Source of the DNA: a virus
IMG/VR virus record: IMGVR_UViG_3300012920_000185
Coordinates: 1 to 28,850 of that record
Reading direction: 5' to 3' (one strand)
Length of the DNA stretch: 28,850 bases
Part shown: positions 1-8,643 of the stretch, piece by piece
Layout of the letters: every line of letters starts with the position of its first letter
Numbering within the stretch: position 1 is the first letter of the stretch
Made by a program: the position numbers and the translations under genes
Notes under the pieces: generated by a model
What the model saw: only the letters and a program-made list of their open reading frames with translations
Databases searched by the model: none
What the model was told of the DNA's origin: nothing

Positions 1-155
1 ACATCGAAAAATTGATGTTTTAAAGTAGATGGATTTATAGCAATTAAATCTATTGGTGATTGAGTTTGTGCACCTTTAAAAACATAATATCCTTGTTCTT
101 GTAACCAAACTATTGCAAGATTTTCACAAACACAACCTTTATTTTTTTTTATCAC
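1..155 (-). CDS. Partial PD-(D/E)XK nuclease-like protein (N-terminus only)
   Basis: The gene starts with GTG at 155-153 and runs off the left edge, leaving 51 visible residues. It begins VIKKNKGCVCENLAIVWLQE and continues through GYYVFKGAQTQSPIDLIAIN. The layout is a conserved Glu in an N-terminal helix (E11), then a beta strand (GYYVFKG), then PID (D38) and a hydrophobic strand. This is what the first half of many PD-(D/E)XK nucleases and resolvase-like proteins looks like. The (D/E)xK half lies outside the window. The GTG overlaps the TGA of the holin-like gene (GTGA), so translation is probably coupled. It may be a phage nuclease acting in DNA processing. The family call rests on pattern only. 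Confidence 0.55.
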   Translation of the reverse strand, partial: MIKKNKGCVCENLAIVWLQEQGYYVFKGAQTQSPIDLIAINPSTLKHQFFD

Positions 156-352
156 TTATTAATTAATTGAAGTAAAGCTGATCCAAGGCCAGTTATTATA
201 AGAGCAGCTGCACCAATTAATATTTTCTCCAATCTAGCAATTTGTTTTGCCAATCCTTCTATTTTATCATGAGTTTCTTTTTGCATGATACGACATAATT
301 TTTCATGTGAATCAAGTCTTGAATGTGCCGATTGTGTATGTTTCTTTGCCAT
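152..352 (-). CDS. Holin-like small membrane protein
   Basis: A 66-residue protein with a charged, helical N-terminal half (residues 1-43, including HDKIEGLAKQIARLEK) and one hydrophobic segment at about 44-63 (ILIGAAALIITGLGSALLQL), ending in INK. A soluble coiled-coil-like half followed by one C-terminal membrane helix is the architecture of XhlA-like and some other class III-type phage holins. Its position after the last virion gene also fits a lysis role. The ATG at 352 overlaps the TAA of the 1100-residue gene (TAATG), so it is translationally coupled to it. No endolysin is visible in this window. It could instead be a small membrane-anchored accessory protein; the holin role is an inference from architecture and position. 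Confidence 0.5.
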   Translation of the reverse strand: MAKKHTQSAHSRLDSHEKLCRIMQKETHDKIEGLAKQIARLEKILIGAAALIITGLGSALLQLINK

Positions 353-3300
353 TATTTTTCTAAAACCTCTGATTCAAATATATCTTCTTCTCTTCCTTCT
401 TTAGTTTTACTTTGTCTAGTAATAGCATTGTATATACCTGAAATTAATTTTTTTATAGTATTATCATAAGCCACTCCTAAACCTTCTGATACTTTCTTAG
501 CAACTACATCGACAGGCTCAAAAGGTGTAGGCTCACCTATATCTTCTTGTTGATCTAATTTTTCTTTTATATATTCTTTAGCTAGTAATGGATTTCTATA
601 AGATATATCAAAAGCTTTTCTTCTACCAAATTCTCTTTGATATAAAGTAAATGTTAAATATTTATTTATTTTATCTATGGCTTTATCTGCAAATTTTTTT
701 TCTGCTTTAGTTCCTCTTAACATTTCATCTATTACTACAGGATAATTACCAGCCATAAAATTCTTTTTAGCACCATTTAAAAATAAATTATAATCTCTTA
801 ATAAATTTAAACTATCACCACCTAAATCAAAACCATCATATATTCTAGCCATTCTATTTAATATTAATCTTTTATGGTTTAATGGTCCTGCAAATATATC
901 AACAAATAAACCTGCTTTATTTGCAGCGCCTGTCAACCCGGGAGCACTAACTGCTTTTGCTACAGATGGACTTTGAATAATTTCTAAAGCGTTTGCTAAT
1001 GATCTATGAACATCAAAAAACTTTTTATCAAAAAGCTGTTCTATTGTTCCTCTATTCTTATTTAAAAAAATATTTAATTGTTCTCCATTTAAACCTGCAA
1101 AACTAAAACCTAAATCTTTATTTTGTGTTTTAACTCCATTCATCATATTTTTTAAAAATACTTGTCTTATATTCGTTAACATTTCCGGTGATTGTTTATT
1201 AAGATTAGTAACTAATTGTTTAATATCTGCTTTATTACTTAATTGAATTATACTTTCTACTATTTTACCTGGTGCACCAGCATCTAGTACATTTACATCT
1301 ATTCCAGGAAGAGATTTAGAAAATGTTGTTTGTATATCTGCTGTATTTTTAATTAAAGCATCATAAGCATCTACAGCTTTTTGTGGACTTTTAAAAAATT
1401 CGTCATATTCTTTACCTAAAATATTTTTATATTGTTCACCATAAGTTTCTTTAAATTTAGCAAATGTTATTCTACCTTGTTTACCTATTTCAGTAGGTGC
1501 AACTTCATCTAAATATTTTTCATATAATGCAGCTTTAACTCTTTGTTTAGAAGAAGCATTAAATACTTTTTTATTATTTAATAATACACCTAATACTTTT
1601 GAATTTTTTATACCGTCTGGTCCAGGATTTACAAATTTATTAAATAAATTTTGACCTTCATACTGTAGAGGACCAGTTACTTTTTTGCTTTGACCATATC
1701 CAAAATTTTGTGCAAAATCTTGAAAAAAAGAAGCTCGTTTTGCAGTAAGTAAATCATCATATTCATTAATTTTTATTAAAATTTTTGGATCAGCACCAAG
1801 TGAATCTTGTATAACTGTATCAAGTTCTCCTTTTAACTGTCTTACAACATTTTTTAAACCGCCTGTTTGTAATGATTCATCAACTGATCTAGCAAGTGTT
1901 CTTAATTGAACAACATCTTTTAAACTTAAATCAGAAGATTTAAATGCTTTAAGTCCTTTTTCTACAGTTTTTAATTTTTGAATTTGTCCTTGAATACCTA
2001 CTTCATCACCTAATGTAACAAATAAATCATTAATAGATTTTTCGTTCATATATTTATCTAGTTGTTCTGGTGAAAGTTTTTTTAATTGTTCAGGTGTAAG
2101 TGTTTTAAATTTCTTTCGAGTATATTTCTTTAATAACTTACTTGTTGTATTTAAAGTTTTTAAATCTAAAGGACCTACTGTAACTTTACTTTTTAGCTGA
2201 AAACTATCTATTTGATCTGCTAATGTACCAATACGTTTTTCTAAGTTACCACTTGCACCAGCAAAGTTAATATTGAAATCGTCTATTATATTATCTGTTG
2301 TAGTTTTAAAAATTTTATTTTTTTCTTTTTGAATATTTAAAAAAGCATCTGCAGCTTCTTTAGATGTAGTTGATAATTCTATATTTCTAATATTTTTTGC
2401 TTCATCATCAATTAATCTTATTGCTTTATCTGCGCTTACGCTATCTAATTCATTAAGACCAGTAAGTTTTTTTAATATCTTTTTTTCAACTTCTTTTACA
2501 TTACCAGCATTTTCAGCAACTGCTAATTGTCTATTATATAATTTATCTGCAACGCTTCCTTTTTCAACTATACCACTTCTTGGTACAGCTTTTGCAATTT
2601 CTATCGCTAAATAATTATCTGCATCTTTTGGTTTTATTCCTAAATCAATTATATCTTTTCTCGCTTTATCAAGTGGTTCTTTTATAGTTTTATCCATACC
2701 ACCTGAATCTAAGAATTTTTGAATTGTATCAGCAGTTAATTTTTCTTTAGGTGTTGTAAATACAATATTTTTTACTGCGGCAGCTAAAGGTAAAAATGCC
2801 GCCGTTGCAGCTGCATCAAACGCACCATATTTAATTGCTTGATCAAATGCAAATTCACTAAATTCTTCATTATCCATATCTGGATTAAAATTATATAATT
2901 TACGACCTAGATATAATCTTGCATATTCACCTAAACCTCCCATGAACGCTGATCCACCGACAGTTCCAACAGGACCTGCAATACTTCCAAATGAACCTCC
3001 AGCGATACTTGTTGATATTGGAAGTAAATCACCGGATATAGCAAAAAAATCTCCAGTTGTTAAACCAGGTTTATTAGCTTTATAAAACTTATTATCTCCA
3101 CCTAGCTCTGTTGGAATTTTGTAAATCAATCCATTAGTTTTATATCCCTCTAAATCTATATCTTGATTTCTAACAACTATTTGTTTTTTAAATTTATTAA
3201 CTTTATCCTCACCATATTTATCTGTTAAGTCTTGAATTAAAAGTTGTCTTGTATTATTTACAAGATCAGCTATATTATTAGAACTTAAACTTAATGCACT

Positions 3301-3654
3301 TCTTATATTATTAGGTAATTCTTCATTAGTTCTAATACCTGAAGCATTAAACAATAATTTATCAGATGGTTTGTATTCGTTAAGTGCGCCTTCTAAATCA
3401 AATTCTTTTGTTTCTTGATCAGCGGCAACCTCTTTTTTTATCTTATTTATTGAATCTTTTATTAAAGATGTATCGTATCCAGAATCATTTAAAAAACTTT
3501 CTTGAGAATCAAGTGATTGTGGTTTAGCAATTTCTAAGAATTCATCTGGAGAAATACTTCCCGATAAAAACTCTAGAACTTTAGATTTTTCAACTTTCGG
3601 ATATTTACTTTGTACTCTTTCATATAAAGTTTGTTGATTCTCATTTAATTCCAT
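352..3654 (-). CDS. Large putative internal virion (DNA-ejection) protein, 1100 aa
   Basis: The largest gene in the window. It is lysine- and asparagine-rich, mostly predicted helical, with long heptad-like charged stretches between about residues 300 and 900. A glycine/alanine-rich hydrophobic region lies at about 200-250 (GDLLPISTSIAGGSFGSIAG onward), with a second at about 278-298 (FDAAATAAFLPLAAAV). I see no lysozyme or transglycosylase motif. Podophages (T7 gp14-16, P22 gp7/16/20) carry two or three large helical ejection proteins encoded after the tail-tube genes. This gene, with the two upstream of it, occupies that place. The hydrophobic segments could insert into a membrane during ejection. 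It starts 12 nt after the 416-residue gene ends. Sequence alone does not exclude another large structural protein. Confidence 0.55.
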   Translation of the reverse strand: MELNENQQTLYERVQSKYPKVEKSKVLEFLSGSISPDEFLEIAKPQSLDSQESFLNDSGYDTSLIKDSINKIKKEVAADQETKEFDLEGALNEYKPSDKLLFNASGIRTNEELPNNIRSALSLSSNNIADLVNNTRQLLIQDLTDKYGEDKVNKFKKQIVVRNQDIDLEGYKTNGLIYKIPTELGGDNKFYKANKPGLTTGDFFAISGDLLPISTSIAGGSFGSIAGPVGTVGGSAFMGGLGEYARLYLGRKLYNFNPDMDNEEFSEFAFDQAIKYGAFDAAATAAFLPLAAAVKNIVFTTPKEKLTADTIQKFLDSGGMDKTIKEPLDKARKDIIDLGIKPKDADNYLAIEIAKAVPRSGIVEKGSVADKLYNRQLAVAENAGNVKEVEKKILKKLTGLNELDSVSADKAIRLIDDEAKNIRNIELSTTSKEAADAFLNIQKEKNKIFKTTTDNIIDDFNINFAGASGNLEKRIGTLADQIDSFQLKSKVTVGPLDLKTLNTTSKLLKKYTRKKFKTLTPEQLKKLSPEQLDKYMNEKSINDLFVTLGDEVGIQGQIQKLKTVEKGLKAFKSSDLSLKDVVQLRTLARSVDESLQTGGLKNVVRQLKGELDTVIQDSLGADPKILIKINEYDDLLTAKRASFFQDFAQNFGYGQSKKVTGPLQYEGQNLFNKFVNPGPDGIKNSKVLGVLLNNKKVFNASSKQRVKAALYEKYLDEVAPTEIGKQGRITFAKFKETYGEQYKNILGKEYDEFFKSPQKAVDAYDALIKNTADIQTTFSKSLPGIDVNVLDAGAPGKIVESIIQLSNKADIKQLVTNLNKQSPEMLTNIRQVFLKNMMNGVKTQNKDLGFSFAGLNGEQLNIFLNKNRGTIEQLFDKKFFDVHRSLANALEIIQSPSVAKAVSAPGLTGAANKAGLFVDIFAGPLNHKRLILNRMARIYDGFDLGGDSLNLLRDYNLFLNGAKKNFMAGNYPVVIDEMLRGTKAEKKFADKAIDKINKYLTFTLYQREFGRRKAFDISYRNPLLAKEYIKEKLDQQEDIGEPTPFEPVDVVAKKVSEGLGVAYDNTIKKLISGIYNAITRQSKTKEGREEDIFESEVLEK

Positions 3655-3666
3655 AGCTTATTCCTA

Positions 3667-4917
3667 CTACGATTTAAACTGGTTTTGAAAATTTCTTAAA
3701 TTTTTCTTTTCTTCTTCTAATTGATTTTCAGTAGTTTGTTTAAATATTTCAAAATTAGTTAATGTTCCTTCTTTTATCTGTGGTTTTAAAGTAGAATAGA
3801 AATAAGCTTGAGCAACTCTGAATGGACTACTTCTATCAGCACTTCCATATAGCTCAACTAATAATTCATCTGGTACTTGATCATTGTATTGTTCAGCAAC
3901 TTTTTGTAAAGATAAATCTCTTGCATTAATATCAAAATTTATATCTTTACCTTCAAACGCTAAATTTTTAGCAATTTCGCCTTCCAATTTATATGCTTCT
4001 GATGCTGCTTTTTGAGCTGATATTAATTTAATAAGAGCTTCAGGTGTAGTTGCAACATCACCAATACCTTGTAGTAATACTTGAATGTCTTTATCAGATG
4101 CTGGATATAAATCTTTTACTTGAGATACAATAGCTTGTTTACTTGCAGCATTTAATATTTCTTTAAAAGCAACATTGTTTGTATCAATTAATTTAGTATT
4201 TAATTTACCATCAGTAAAATATTTATTAATTTTTTCTCCTAATTCAGTTCCTGCTAAAACTTTTTCTATTGGAAATAATAATTGTTCTAAAGTACCGGTA
4301 GGAATTTCTTTACCTTCTGAAATTAATTTAAATGCTTCTAAATATCTTGTGTCTAGTGCATCATACTTAGTTCTATCGTTTTTATATTTTTCTTTATAAG
4401 AACCATAATCTTTAAGTATTGATTCTTCTTTCATATTTCTAATTCTAGGTGGCTCACCTTTCAATGCTTTTTCTAATTGAGCTGTTGCTTTAATTTTGTC
4501 AATTTCTGTTTTAGTTCTCTTTTGGCCAATAGCTTCTGATTCTAAAAATCCCTTTTTAACTCCTTCAGATATTTGTCCTATTGGAGATTTAGCTTGTGTA
4601 AGTGGAGTGTATCGAGAACCTTCTATCATAGTATTTAAACCAGATAAAAATAAAGCTCTTTTTTCTTTATCATCGTAAACAGTTTCTAATTTTTTTTCCA
4701 CTCCATCCATAAAACCAGATAAAGCAGTGCCAACATTTTCTGCAAAGCTTTTAAAACCACCTTTAGGTTTTTTACCTTCTTTTAAATCGTCAAGATCATA
4801 TGATTCGTCTTTATCAATATCAATATCTTTTTTTATATTTTCATTAAAAAGTTTTTCTGCTTTATCAGCTAAGGCATTTCCAGTAACATTTACATCTATT
4901 CTTTCTTTTTCAGCCAT
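3667..4917 (-). CDS. Putative internal virion protein, 416 aa
   Basis: A mainly helical protein with no signal peptide or membrane segment and no catalytic motif that I recognise. The first 60 residues are acidic and lysine-rich (DIDIDKDESYDLDDLKEGK). A segment FAENVGTALSGFMDGVEKKL follows at about 55-75. The C-terminal 40 residues are a charged coiled-coil-like helix (ending LEEEKKNLRNFQNQFKS). Its place between the 279-residue protein and the 1100-residue protein makes it the middle member of a likely three-gene ejection-protein set, as in T7 and P22. It starts at ATG 4917, right after the TAA of the preceding gene (TAATAATG). The function is inferred from position only. Confidence 0.45.
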   Translation of the reverse strand: MAEKERIDVNVTGNALADKAEKLFNENIKKDIDIDKDESYDLDDLKEGKKPKGGFKSFAENVGTALSGFMDGVEKKLETVYDDKEKRALFLSGLNTMIEGSRYTPLTQAKSPIGQISEGVKKGFLESEAIGQKRTKTEIDKIKATAQLEKALKGEPPRIRNMKEESILKDYGSYKEKYKNDRTKYDALDTRYLEAFKLISEGKEIPTGTLEQLLFPIEKVLAGTELGEKINKYFTDGKLNTKLIDTNNVAFKEILNAASKQAIVSQVKDLYPASDKDIQVLLQGIGDVATTPEALIKLISAQKAASEAYKLEGEIAKNLAFEGKDINFDINARDLSLQKVAEQYNDQVPDELLVELYGSADRSSPFRVAQAYFYSTLKPQIKEGTLTNFEIFKQTTENQLEEEKKNLRNFQNQFKS

Positions 4918-4919
4918 TA

Positions 4920-5759
4920 TTAAAATCCTCCAAATCCAGCTAAAGCTTGACCTGCACCAACTATCTGTGAAAATGGACTAGGTGCTCCTACAGGAGTTCC
5001 AACAAAACCTGATCTTTCTTCTCCATAAGTTCTTATCGGAGCACCAGATAATGCACCAATAACTTGTCTTACTTGTTCTACTGGATATTCTCTTTCTTCT
5101 ATAAAATCTCTATAAGCTTCTGCTAATCTAGCTTGTTCGATACCTCTTGCTGTTGAACCAACTCTACCTATTCCTGTTGCTGCACCTGCTAATGCAGACA
5201 ATTCTGATTGTGCTGCACCTAATTGTGCTGCTCTATCTGCAGCAAATCTTTGTGCTCCTGATTCAAAACCTGCTTGTCTAAGTCTTGATGATGTATCAGC
5301 AACTTGTTGTTGAAATCTTTCTCTACCTAAAACATCTTCAATAGCCATTCTTGAACCACCAAAAGCTCCTGCTCCTACTGCTCTTGCTGCAGCACTTTTT
5401 TGTTGACCTGCAAAAGCTTCTCCTAAATCAGCAAGTGTAGCTTGTATTACTTGCTCTTGATATGGATTCATATATTGTTGTGCAGTTGCTGCATCAAATC
5501 TTTGTGCACCTATTTCTGCAAGTTGACCTGCCTGAGGTAAAATTTGATTAGTAAATACTTCCTGTGCTTGAATTTCTGATGGATCAAGCCCTGCAACTCT
5601 TTCTCCTGTAAATCTTCTATATCCTCTGTTACCTACTCTTTCAGCTTTTCGTAAAGTTCTTTCTTGAATTTCTTTAAAATATTCTGGTATTTGCGAAGTA
5701 ACTGTTTGTTGACTTGGCGCTTGAACTACTGTTGTTGATGGTTTAAAAAGACTACCCAT
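4920..5759 (-). CDS. Putative internal virion protein, Ala/Gln-rich, 279 aa
   Basis: Rich in Ala, Gln, Gly and Arg, with a composition unlike its lysine/asparagine-rich neighbours. A long helical core (about residues 75-215) contains YMNPYQEQVIQATLADLGEAF and repeated AQRFAADRAAQLGAAQSEL-like heptads. A Gly/Ala-rich patch SAAARAVGAGAFGGSRMAIE lies near 120-140. The C-terminus is glycine-rich (GAGQALAGFGGF). Similar Ala/Gln-rich proteins encoded between tail nozzle and large ejection proteins are common in marine podophages, and I read it as a small internal core/ejection protein. The start ATG at 5759 overlaps the GNAT-like gene end by 8 nt. No enzymatic motif is visible. Confidence 0.5.
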   Translation of the reverse strand: MGSLFKPSTTVVQAPSQQTVTSQIPEYFKEIQERTLRKAERVGNRGYRRFTGERVAGLDPSEIQAQEVFTNQILPQAGQLAEIGAQRFDAATAQQYMNPYQEQVIQATLADLGEAFAGQQKSAAARAVGAGAFGGSRMAIEDVLGRERFQQQVADTSSRLRQAGFESGAQRFAADRAAQLGAAQSELSALAGAATGIGRVGSTARGIEQARLAEAYRDFIEEREYPVEQVRQVIGALSGAPIRTYGEERSGFVGTPVGAPSPFSQIVGAGQALAGFGGF

Positions 5760-6207
5760 TGATTATATATGTTCCTCCAATATTTTTATAACCTAATTTA
5801 ATAAAGGCGTTATGTTTTCTTTCAACGTCTTTACCTTGTGTTATTTCGCATAAAGCAGTTAATCTTTTACTTTCTGCGTATTCTTTAAAAACTATCATCA
5901 TAGCTCTAAAGATATGAAAATTACGATATTTAGAATTAACATGTAACCATAGACTTCTTAAAAATCGTTTGTCGCTATACCAAGTTTCGTCTACAGCAGC
6001 GGCCATAGTTCCTATAATAACATTTTCATATTTTACTACTATAACAAAACTATTTTTAATGTAAAATATAATATGATCAAGTAATTTCTTGTTATTTACG
6101 TTACCAAAGTTATATGGTGATTCTGGTAGCCATGTTTTTAAAAGCTCCCTTATTCTAACAGCATCATCAATTCTAGCTTGAGATATCTTATATTTATCTT
6201 TTTCCAT
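5752..6207 (-). CDS. GNAT-family acetyltransferase-like protein
   Basis: 151 residues, the usual length of a single GNAT domain. It begins with a typical first strand and helix (YKISQARIDDAVRIRELLKT). A strand pair follows (FVIVVKYENVIIGTMAAAVD, residues about 54-73), then the region where the acetyl-CoA pyrophosphate loop belongs (LWLHVNSKYRNFHIFRAMMI). The C-terminus holds a GNAT-like KHNAFIKLGYKNIGGTYII end. The canonical Q/RxxGxG/A loop is degenerate here (KYRNFHIF), so activity is uncertain. It overlaps the nozzle gene by 14 nt and the next gene by 8 nt, so it is co-translated with virion proteins. It may acetylate a virion or host protein, or be a GNAT fold used structurally. The fold call is fairly good; the substrate is unknown. 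Confidence 0.6.
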   Translation of the reverse strand: MEKDKYKISQARIDDAVRIRELLKTWLPESPYNFGNVNNKKLLDHIIFYIKNSFVIVVKYENVIIGTMAAAVDETWYSDKRFLRSLWLHVNSKYRNFHIFRAMMIVFKEYAESKRLTALCEITQGKDVERKHNAFIKLGYKNIGGTYIING

Positions 6208-8041
6208 CAGGTCTTATATTAATTCTAATAGTTCCAAATCTCCAATTATCTCCTATACCAGTATTTTCTATTTTTAAACTAGACTGTCTACCACGAATTC
6301 TACTGTTATAAAACCTAGTTGTGTTATTAACTGTAATAGCTTCTCCTGAAGTTTTACTATCATTTGGATAATCTCTTGCTTTTAATGTAATAATTGCATT
6401 ACCTGTCATACTTTGAAAGTCTGGTACTACTTTATTTATAAAACTAAAATTTTCACCATCTGCAATATCTCCATCGCCTGATTGAATAAAAGATGATAAA
6501 GCATTTCCATCTGCATCTACACCTTCTTCATGTCTATAAATTAAACTTCTACCTTTAGTTAAACCATTAATTTGAATGTAAGTATTTGAAGTATTATTTG
6601 CAAAATACTCTGTAGCAAGTGGATTTAATTCAACTCCATTATCTTGATATGTACTTCTAGCTAAATTACCAAAATACCATGTATTTTCTAAATAATTAAA
6701 AATTACATATCTATCTATTTGATCAGAATTACTTGAACAATAATACCATATTATTTCTGAAAAATTAGAAGTTTGACCAGCATATACTTGTTGATATTGA
6801 GTTTTATTTATATCATTAAATACATAATTTAAAACACTACAAGGTATTTCTTGTACCGCACCAGCATACCTAAAAAATTGTCCATCTGACATCCAATAAG
6901 CTACATCGTCAACTACTATTGCTGCATTTAAACCTAATGCACCACAATCATTACCTAATTGTCTAAATCCGAATATAAAAGGTGGACCTACAAAAGACAT
7001 TGAATGCATTGCTGTATCTGTCCATATTAGAATTGTACCTTTAGCAGGTCTAGCACATCTAATTTCACTACCACCTGCAATTCTTTGAGAACCAGCAGAG
7101 TTAGTAACATTAGGTTGAAAAGAATTAAAATCTTCTTGATCACTAAATCTAATAAACATTTTATCTTGACTTGAAGCATCTCCAATAACAGTTTCAGTTC
7201 CCATTAAAATTAAATGTCTTGTTTCTGTAGAAATTACAGATAACGTACTAGATGTAGGAGCGTTTGCAATTACTGTTCCTATATTATCAGTCATACCATC
7301 TGATGTATTCCAGATATAAGTTTTTTTATCTCTTTCTGTAAATATTAAATCTTCTCCCCAATTATTCATAGACCATTGTCTCATATCAAGAGTTACATTC
7401 GAAGATGATCTAGGTGTAGACCATGTTCCTAAATTCCAAGTACCAGTTCCCCAACCAAATCCAAAAGTTTGTTTATCTGGTCCAATTGATATTTGATATG
7501 TTATATCAGCATTTGCAATTTCAGTTTGTGTAGATGTTGCTACATCATTTGATATAATTGTATATGCATCAGCATTTACAATTTCTACAATTTCGTATTG
7601 AGCATCAATACTTGCATTAGAGATACCACCTACACTAACTTGACTACAATTTGATACTTCTATAAAATCTCCTAATTGAGCTCCATGCGTTGCGTGACTT
7701 ACAGTTATATTTGCACTACCATTTGTAGTTGAAAAAACATCAGTTAAGCTATTAGATTGTCTTGTAGGTGTTATATCTGCATTATCACCTGATCTATAAA
7801 CATAGACTTTTCTATCTGTACCTAAACCTTCGTATCTAATACCACTATTATCAAACCATTGATGTAAAGCTCGACCAACTCCTACATAGTAATCTAGACT
7901 AAATTTTTCCCATCCACCTATTTTTTGTGGTAAACCTTTTCTAAATCTTACTTTATCGCAGTTAGACCATCTACCTTCTGCACCAGTTTCAGTGTTTTCA
8001 GTATCTATACCAGGTAAAAAATTTAATTGAGTTAAAGGCAT
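6194..8041 (-). CDS. Tail nozzle / DNA-stabilisation protein, P22 gp10-like
   Basis: 615 residues, beta-rich, opening with MPLTQLNFLPGIDTENTETG. This N-terminus resembles the P22 gp10 packaged-DNA stabilisation family, which forms the tail tube/nozzle plugged onto the connector. Repeated strand patterns containing WIWDT/YIWNTSDG-like turns and single tryptophans suggest a beta-propeller or beta-barrel core. An apparent insertion of about 85 residues (about 100-185, starting VFSTTNGSANITVSHATHG) looks like an extra beta domain. Residues 201-207 (TWNLGTW) recur in the fibre gene at 13543-14379. There is no clear Shine-Dalgarno before ATG 8041; the 41-nt leader holds TATAAT at 8054-8049. Its position after the fibres and before the ejection proteins supports the call. 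Confidence 0.7.
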   Translation of the reverse strand: MPLTQLNFLPGIDTENTETGAEGRWSNCDKVRFRKGLPQKIGGWEKFSLDYYVGVGRALHQWFDNSGIRYEGLGTDRKVYVYRSGDNADITPTRQSNSLTDVFSTTNGSANITVSHATHGAQLGDFIEVSNCSQVSVGGISNASIDAQYEIVEIVNADAYTIISNDVATSTQTEIANADITYQISIGPDKQTFGFGWGTGTWNLGTWSTPRSSSNVTLDMRQWSMNNWGEDLIFTERDKKTYIWNTSDGMTDNIGTVIANAPTSSTLSVISTETRHLILMGTETVIGDASSQDKMFIRFSDQEDFNSFQPNVTNSAGSQRIAGGSEIRCARPAKGTILIWTDTAMHSMSFVGPPFIFGFRQLGNDCGALGLNAAIVVDDVAYWMSDGQFFRYAGAVQEIPCSVLNYVFNDINKTQYQQVYAGQTSNFSEIIWYYCSSNSDQIDRYVIFNYLENTWYFGNLARSTYQDNGVELNPLATEYFANNTSNTYIQINGLTKGRSLIYRHEEGVDADGNALSSFIQSGDGDIADGENFSFINKVVPDFQSMTGNAIITLKARDYPNDSKTSGEAITVNNTTRFYNSRIRGRQSSLKIENTGIGDNWRFGTIRINIRPDGKR

Positions 8042-8082
8042 AATTTATATTATACATTGTATTTTGTTGAAATCTACTAGAA

Positions 8083-8643
8083 TTATATAAAGTTAAGCCA
8101 ACCTGTTACAATATACTTAGAGTATTTTTTAGATATTTGACTTTTATGAGTATGAGTAAAATCAGATGGCCATAATAAAGTAACACCTTTTTTAGCTTTA
8201 GTTGTTATTTTTTGATATTTAAATAATGTACCACCATCAGGAACATCATTTAGATAAGTCATAAAAACTAACATTCTTTTACTTGTTTGTGATCCTCTTT
8301 CAGAATGCCATAATTTAAAACCTTCATTTTTTTTATAATATTGTATATTATATCCTTCTATTAAACCAAACTTGTCTAAGAAATTAATATCAGGATAATA
8401 TCTTATATATTTTTCAACACATTTAATTAAAAATTTATTATATTTTTTAAATATTTTTTCATTGCTTATTAATGGTATAAACATATCTGTGCTAACTTTA
8501 GCTCTTTTATCAATTTCAGAATCATTTTTATTACCATCTAATACTCGTCCTGGAACATGACGTTTTTTATTATCTTTAAAATATTTTATAATATCGTCAC
8601 AAAGATTAATTGGTGTTTTGAATTCTCTTATAAAACTATCCAT
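8083..8643 (-). CDS. 2OG-Fe(II) oxygenase, prolyl 4-hydroxylase-like
   Basis: 186 residues. The double-stranded beta-helix core lies at about 97-186. Its signature reads YNIQYYKKNEGFKLWHSERG, with candidate iron ligands H113 and E115. A strand MLVFMTYLND and the loop DGGTLFKY follow. After WPSDFTHTH comes the distal histidine (H164 or H166), and SKYIVTGWL supplies the 2-oxoglutarate-binding lysine (K176). This is the P4H/PKHD pattern (HxD...H...K), but with HxE in place of HxD. Such enzymes hydroxylate protein or small-molecule C-H bonds using Fe(II), O2 and 2-oxoglutarate. It is the last gene of the oxygenase/sulfotransferase cassette and starts inside the end of the preceding oxygenase (8-nt overlap). 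The substrate is unknown. Confidence 0.75.
   Translation of the reverse strand: MDSFIREFKTPINLCDDIIKYFKDNKKRHVPGRVLDGNKNDSEIDKRAKVSTDMFIPLISNEKIFKKYNKFLIKCVEKYIRYYPDINFLDKFGLIEGYNIQYYKKNEGFKLWHSERGSQTSKRMLVFMTYLNDVPDGGTLFKYQKITTKAKKGVTLLWPSDFTHTHKSQISKKYSKYIVTGWLNFI

Noticed and set aside
4175-4981. Three plus-strand frames of 60-84 residues
   Set aside because: They are antisense to the 416-residue gene and have biased Ser/Phe/Leu composition typical of shadows.
8049-8054. Perfect TATAAT on the minus strand before the tail nozzle gene
   Set aside because: It ends only 7 nt before the ATG and no -35 box stands at the right distance; such hexamers are expected by chance in this AT-rich DNA.
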